This document shows, one piece after another, positions 62,185 through 64,000 of a DNA stretch of 64,000 bases. The DNA is from Rhodoferax lacus (GTDB taxonomy: Bacteria; Pseudomonadota; Gammaproteobacteria; Burkholderiales; Burkholderiaceae_C). The DNA is taken from contig NZ_QFZK01000002.1 of NCBI RefSeq assembly GCF_003415675.1, positions 310,001 through 374,000 on the forward strand. The letters run 5' to 3'. The stretch's first letter is position 1. Every line of letters begins with the position of its first letter. A model generated the notes under the pieces. The model ran no database searches and had not been told where the DNA came from. It worked only from the letters and a program-made list of their open reading frames with translations. The translations under genes were made by a program, and so were the position numbers.

Positions 62185-64000
62185 GGCTTCTTGCTTCTTC
62201 GGGTAAGACGATGGTGAACTGGCTGCCTTCACCGGGTGCGCTGATGATGGAAATGCTGCCGTGGTGGTGTTCCACAATTTCCTTGGCGATGCTCATGCCA
62301 AGGCCTGTGCCCGGCAGGCGCCCGGAGGTGTCGGCACGGTAAAAGCGGGCAAATACCTTGCTGCATTGTTCGGGTGTCATGCCGATGCCGTGGTCGCTGA
62401 TGCGTATGGCCACGCGCGGGGTTGTGTCCTTATCGGACAGCCGTTCAACCTCAATCCGCACAGCACCGCCTTCGGGCGAATATTTGTAGGCATTCGAGAG
62501 CAGATTCAGCAGCGCCTGGCGCAGCTTGCCCGCATCTGCCAGGAGGGTGATGGCCTGGGCCGGCATTTCCAGCTCGGGCTGCGCACGCCCGGCCGGGCAT
62601 TGGAAGGACTTGGCCATGTCGGTCAACATGGTCTGCAGGTTGATGGGCAGGTACTTGAAGTCCTTGCCCCGGCGCGCCTCAATGCGTGCCAGGTCCAGCA
62701 GTTCGTTGAGGATGTCCACCATCAGGCGCGATTGCTTGTGGATGATGCCCAGAAATTCCTGCCGGGATTCTGTGTCCACATCCTGCGTGAGCAGCACTTC
62801 GGAAAACCCGAAGATGCTGGCCATGGGGGTGCGCAACTCGTGGGCTGCGGTGGCCAGGAATTCACTCTTGAGAACCTCCACCTCGATTTCCTTGGTGATG
62901 TCCCGCACATGCAGAAGCTGCGAAATGGTGCCCGTGTCGCTCAGACGTAGCTGCAGCATCAGGGTGCGTTGGCCAGAGTCTTTGAGCTCTATGGTTTCCA
63001 CGGCATTGGCCGGATTGCTTTCGGCTTTGCGGCGCATGGCCGACAGGCCACCAAAGCGCGCCGATGTTTCGCACTGCTCGGCCAGCCAGGCGGAAAAATC
63101 ACGGGCTTCCATGCCTTCGAGCGTCAGGGCACCCAGACCGGTCAAATGCCGGAAGGCCGGGTTGACGAACTTCACGCACTGGTTACGGTCGAAGGACACA
63201 AAGCCGTCGGGGCTGAGGTCAAACACGGCGTCGAGTTGCTCCTTGCGCTCGCGGATTTGCGCCTGTGCCTGTAGCCTGGCATTGGCATCGCGGCGCAGCA
63301 ACCACAGGTAGCGGCTCAGGCCGCCTGCCAAAGCCAGTATCAGCAGCGACACCAGCCCGGCCTGCAGGTACAGCGCCTGCGCGGCTTGCTCCTGGTTGGC
63401 CATCAGGAAGCGCATGTCCACGCCGGCCATCACCACCATGTCGGTTTTCGGCATGGTGCGGTAGTAAAACAGCCGCTCTACATCGTCCACCACGGAATGC
63501 TGGATGTAGCTGCCAAAGGGCTTTTCGTGAATCCGTTGCGCAAACAAAATGGAGCGTGAGGCGTCGGTGCCAAACTCGGTTTTGTCTCCCACGCGGCGGG
63601 CCCGTGCGATGCCGTCCTGACCATAAAGCGCCGTCAAGCCGCCAGGCCCCAGGTTCAGCTCGCCATAGAAGTTGGTGAAGTAGGTCGGGTCTATGGACAG
63701 CACCACCACGCCGCCAAAGCTGCCATCGGAATTGTTGATGCGCCGCGTCAGCTGAATCGACTGCTTGCCCGAGGCCCGCCCGATGACCGGCTTGGATACA
63801 TACAACTGCCCGCTGTCCTGGTGCACATGCACCTTGAAGTGCTCTCGGTCCGACAGGTCCGGATGGGTGGCAATGGGCAGGCTGGAGAGGGTGTAAATGC
63901 CTTTGGCATCAATGATGCCGATCTGGTTGAAAATTTCCGCATCAATCACACCCTGCCTTGTCAGGGCCGCCAGATCCAGCCGTGAGCCCAGATCCTGGTA
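62153..64000 (-). CDS. Membrane sensor histidine kinase, N-terminus beyond the window
   Basis: The visible 615 residues run open to the right edge, so the start is outside. An extracytoplasmic double-PDC-like sensor region (about first 180 residues seen; RIGFxx-like QIGIIDAKGIYTLSSLP) is followed by a membrane helix (YLQAGLVSLLILALAGGL), a PAS domain (FDLSPDGFVSFDRNQCVKF), HisKA (FLATAAHELRTPMASIFGF with the phospho-His) and HATPase (LNLLSNAYKYSP, RISDHGIGM, LPGTGLGMSIAKEIVEHHHG). All boxes look functional. Its stop overlaps the HTH-REC regulator, so the two form a two-component system. Confidence 0.92.
   Translation of the reverse strand, partial: YQDLGSRLDLAALTRQGVIDAEIFNQIGIIDAKGIYTLSSLPIATHPDLSDREHFKVHVHQDSGQLYVSKPVIGRASGKQSIQLTRRINNSDGSFGGVVVLSIDPTYFTNFYGELNLGPGGLTALYGQDGIARARRVGDKTEFGTDASRSILFAQRIHEKPFGSYIQHSVVDDVERLFYYRTMPKTDMVVMAGVDMRFLMANQEQAAQALYLQAGLVSLLILALAGGLSRYLWLLRRDANARLQAQAQIRERKEQLDAVFDLSPDGFVSFDRNQCVKFVNPAFRHLTGLGALTLEGMEARDFSAWLAEQCETSARFGGLSAMRRKAESNPANAVETIELKDSGQRTLMLQLRLSDTGTISQLLHVRDITKEIEVEVLKSEFLATAAHELRTPMASIFGFSEVLLTQDVDTESRQEFLGIIHKQSRLMVDILNELLDLARIEARRGKDFKYLPINLQTMLTDMAKSFQCPAGRAQPELEMPAQAITLLADAGKLRQALLNLLSNAYKYSPEGGAVRIEVERLSDKDTTPRVAIRISDHGIGMTPEQCSKVFARFYRADTSGRLPGTGLGMSIAKEIVEHHHGSISIISAPGEGSQFTIVLPEEARSHESGKLSDHA

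Overview
The window looks like a chromosomal segment of a betaproteobacterium, most likely Burkholderiales of the Comamonadaceae/Leptothrix/Rhodoferax type. The reasons are high GC, dense operons with 4-bp ATGA overlaps, gene families typical of that group (HemP, RHH_4 regulator, Smr-RadC pair, fkpB-ispH), and a GC-rich repeat with a CCCCCCGAGGGGG core of a kind I associate with that family. No transposase, integrase, phage gene or CRISPR array was seen. Most of the window reads as a stable chromosome carrying several specialised metabolic modules.

Layout. 1-1.9 kb: an NCS2 purine permease cut by the left edge, and an unknown secreted protein. 1.9-7.8 kb: a tungsten aldehyde oxidoreductase operon (Fe-S subunit, W subunit, FAD subunit, MoaD-like protein, small unknown) with a divergent GAF/Fis regulator that lacks the sigma-54 ATPase domain. 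7.8-9.6 kb: a PilZ protein, a Crp-type regulator and a lytic transglycosylase. 9.6-18.8 kb (minus): a ten-gene, tightly overlapping atypical type II secretion cluster that uses PilM/N/O-like assembly proteins. 18.9-28.0 kb (minus): a SCO copper chaperone, an unknown Ser/Ala-rich secreted protein, a heme-binding protein (mofC-like), an FKBP isomerase (mofB-like) and a giant 1632-residue multicopper oxidase (mofA-like). This matches the Leptothrix manganese-oxidation locus mofABC.

28.3-32.8 kb: a cyclase-FHA protein, a ModE-like regulator and a tungstate ABC transporter (tupBCA), which would feed the tungsten enzyme at the left. 32.8-38.8 kb: housekeeping genes (EAL protein, Smr, RadC, FkpB, IspH, SerS, tRNA-Ser(CGA)). 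38.8-45.2 kb: an iron-uptake cassette behind a Fur-box-like site (tonB-exbB-exbD-hemP, a Fiu-like receptor, PiuC, a flavin hydroxy-acid oxidase). 45.3-47.6 kb: a chemoreceptor and a DUF1223 protein.

47.7-55.6 kb (minus): an operon that can be read as a complete gamma-butyrobetaine/carnitine to glycine betaine pathway (ADP-forming CoA ligase, acyl-CoA dehydrogenase, CaiD, two thioesterases, carnitine dehydrogenase, dehydrocarnitine cleavage enzyme, class II aldolase). 55.8-57.4 kb: three small unrelated genes. 57.7-64 kb: a c-di-GMP signalling operon (REC, GGDEF-EAL, REC-HD-GYP) facing a two-component pair with an unusual HTH-REC regulator. The histidine kinase runs off the right edge.

The most interesting unit is 9.6-28 kb, where a MofA-type metal oxidase, its copper and folding accessories and an atypical type II secretion system lie in one direction. 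This suggests a dedicated export route for an extracellular metal oxidase.
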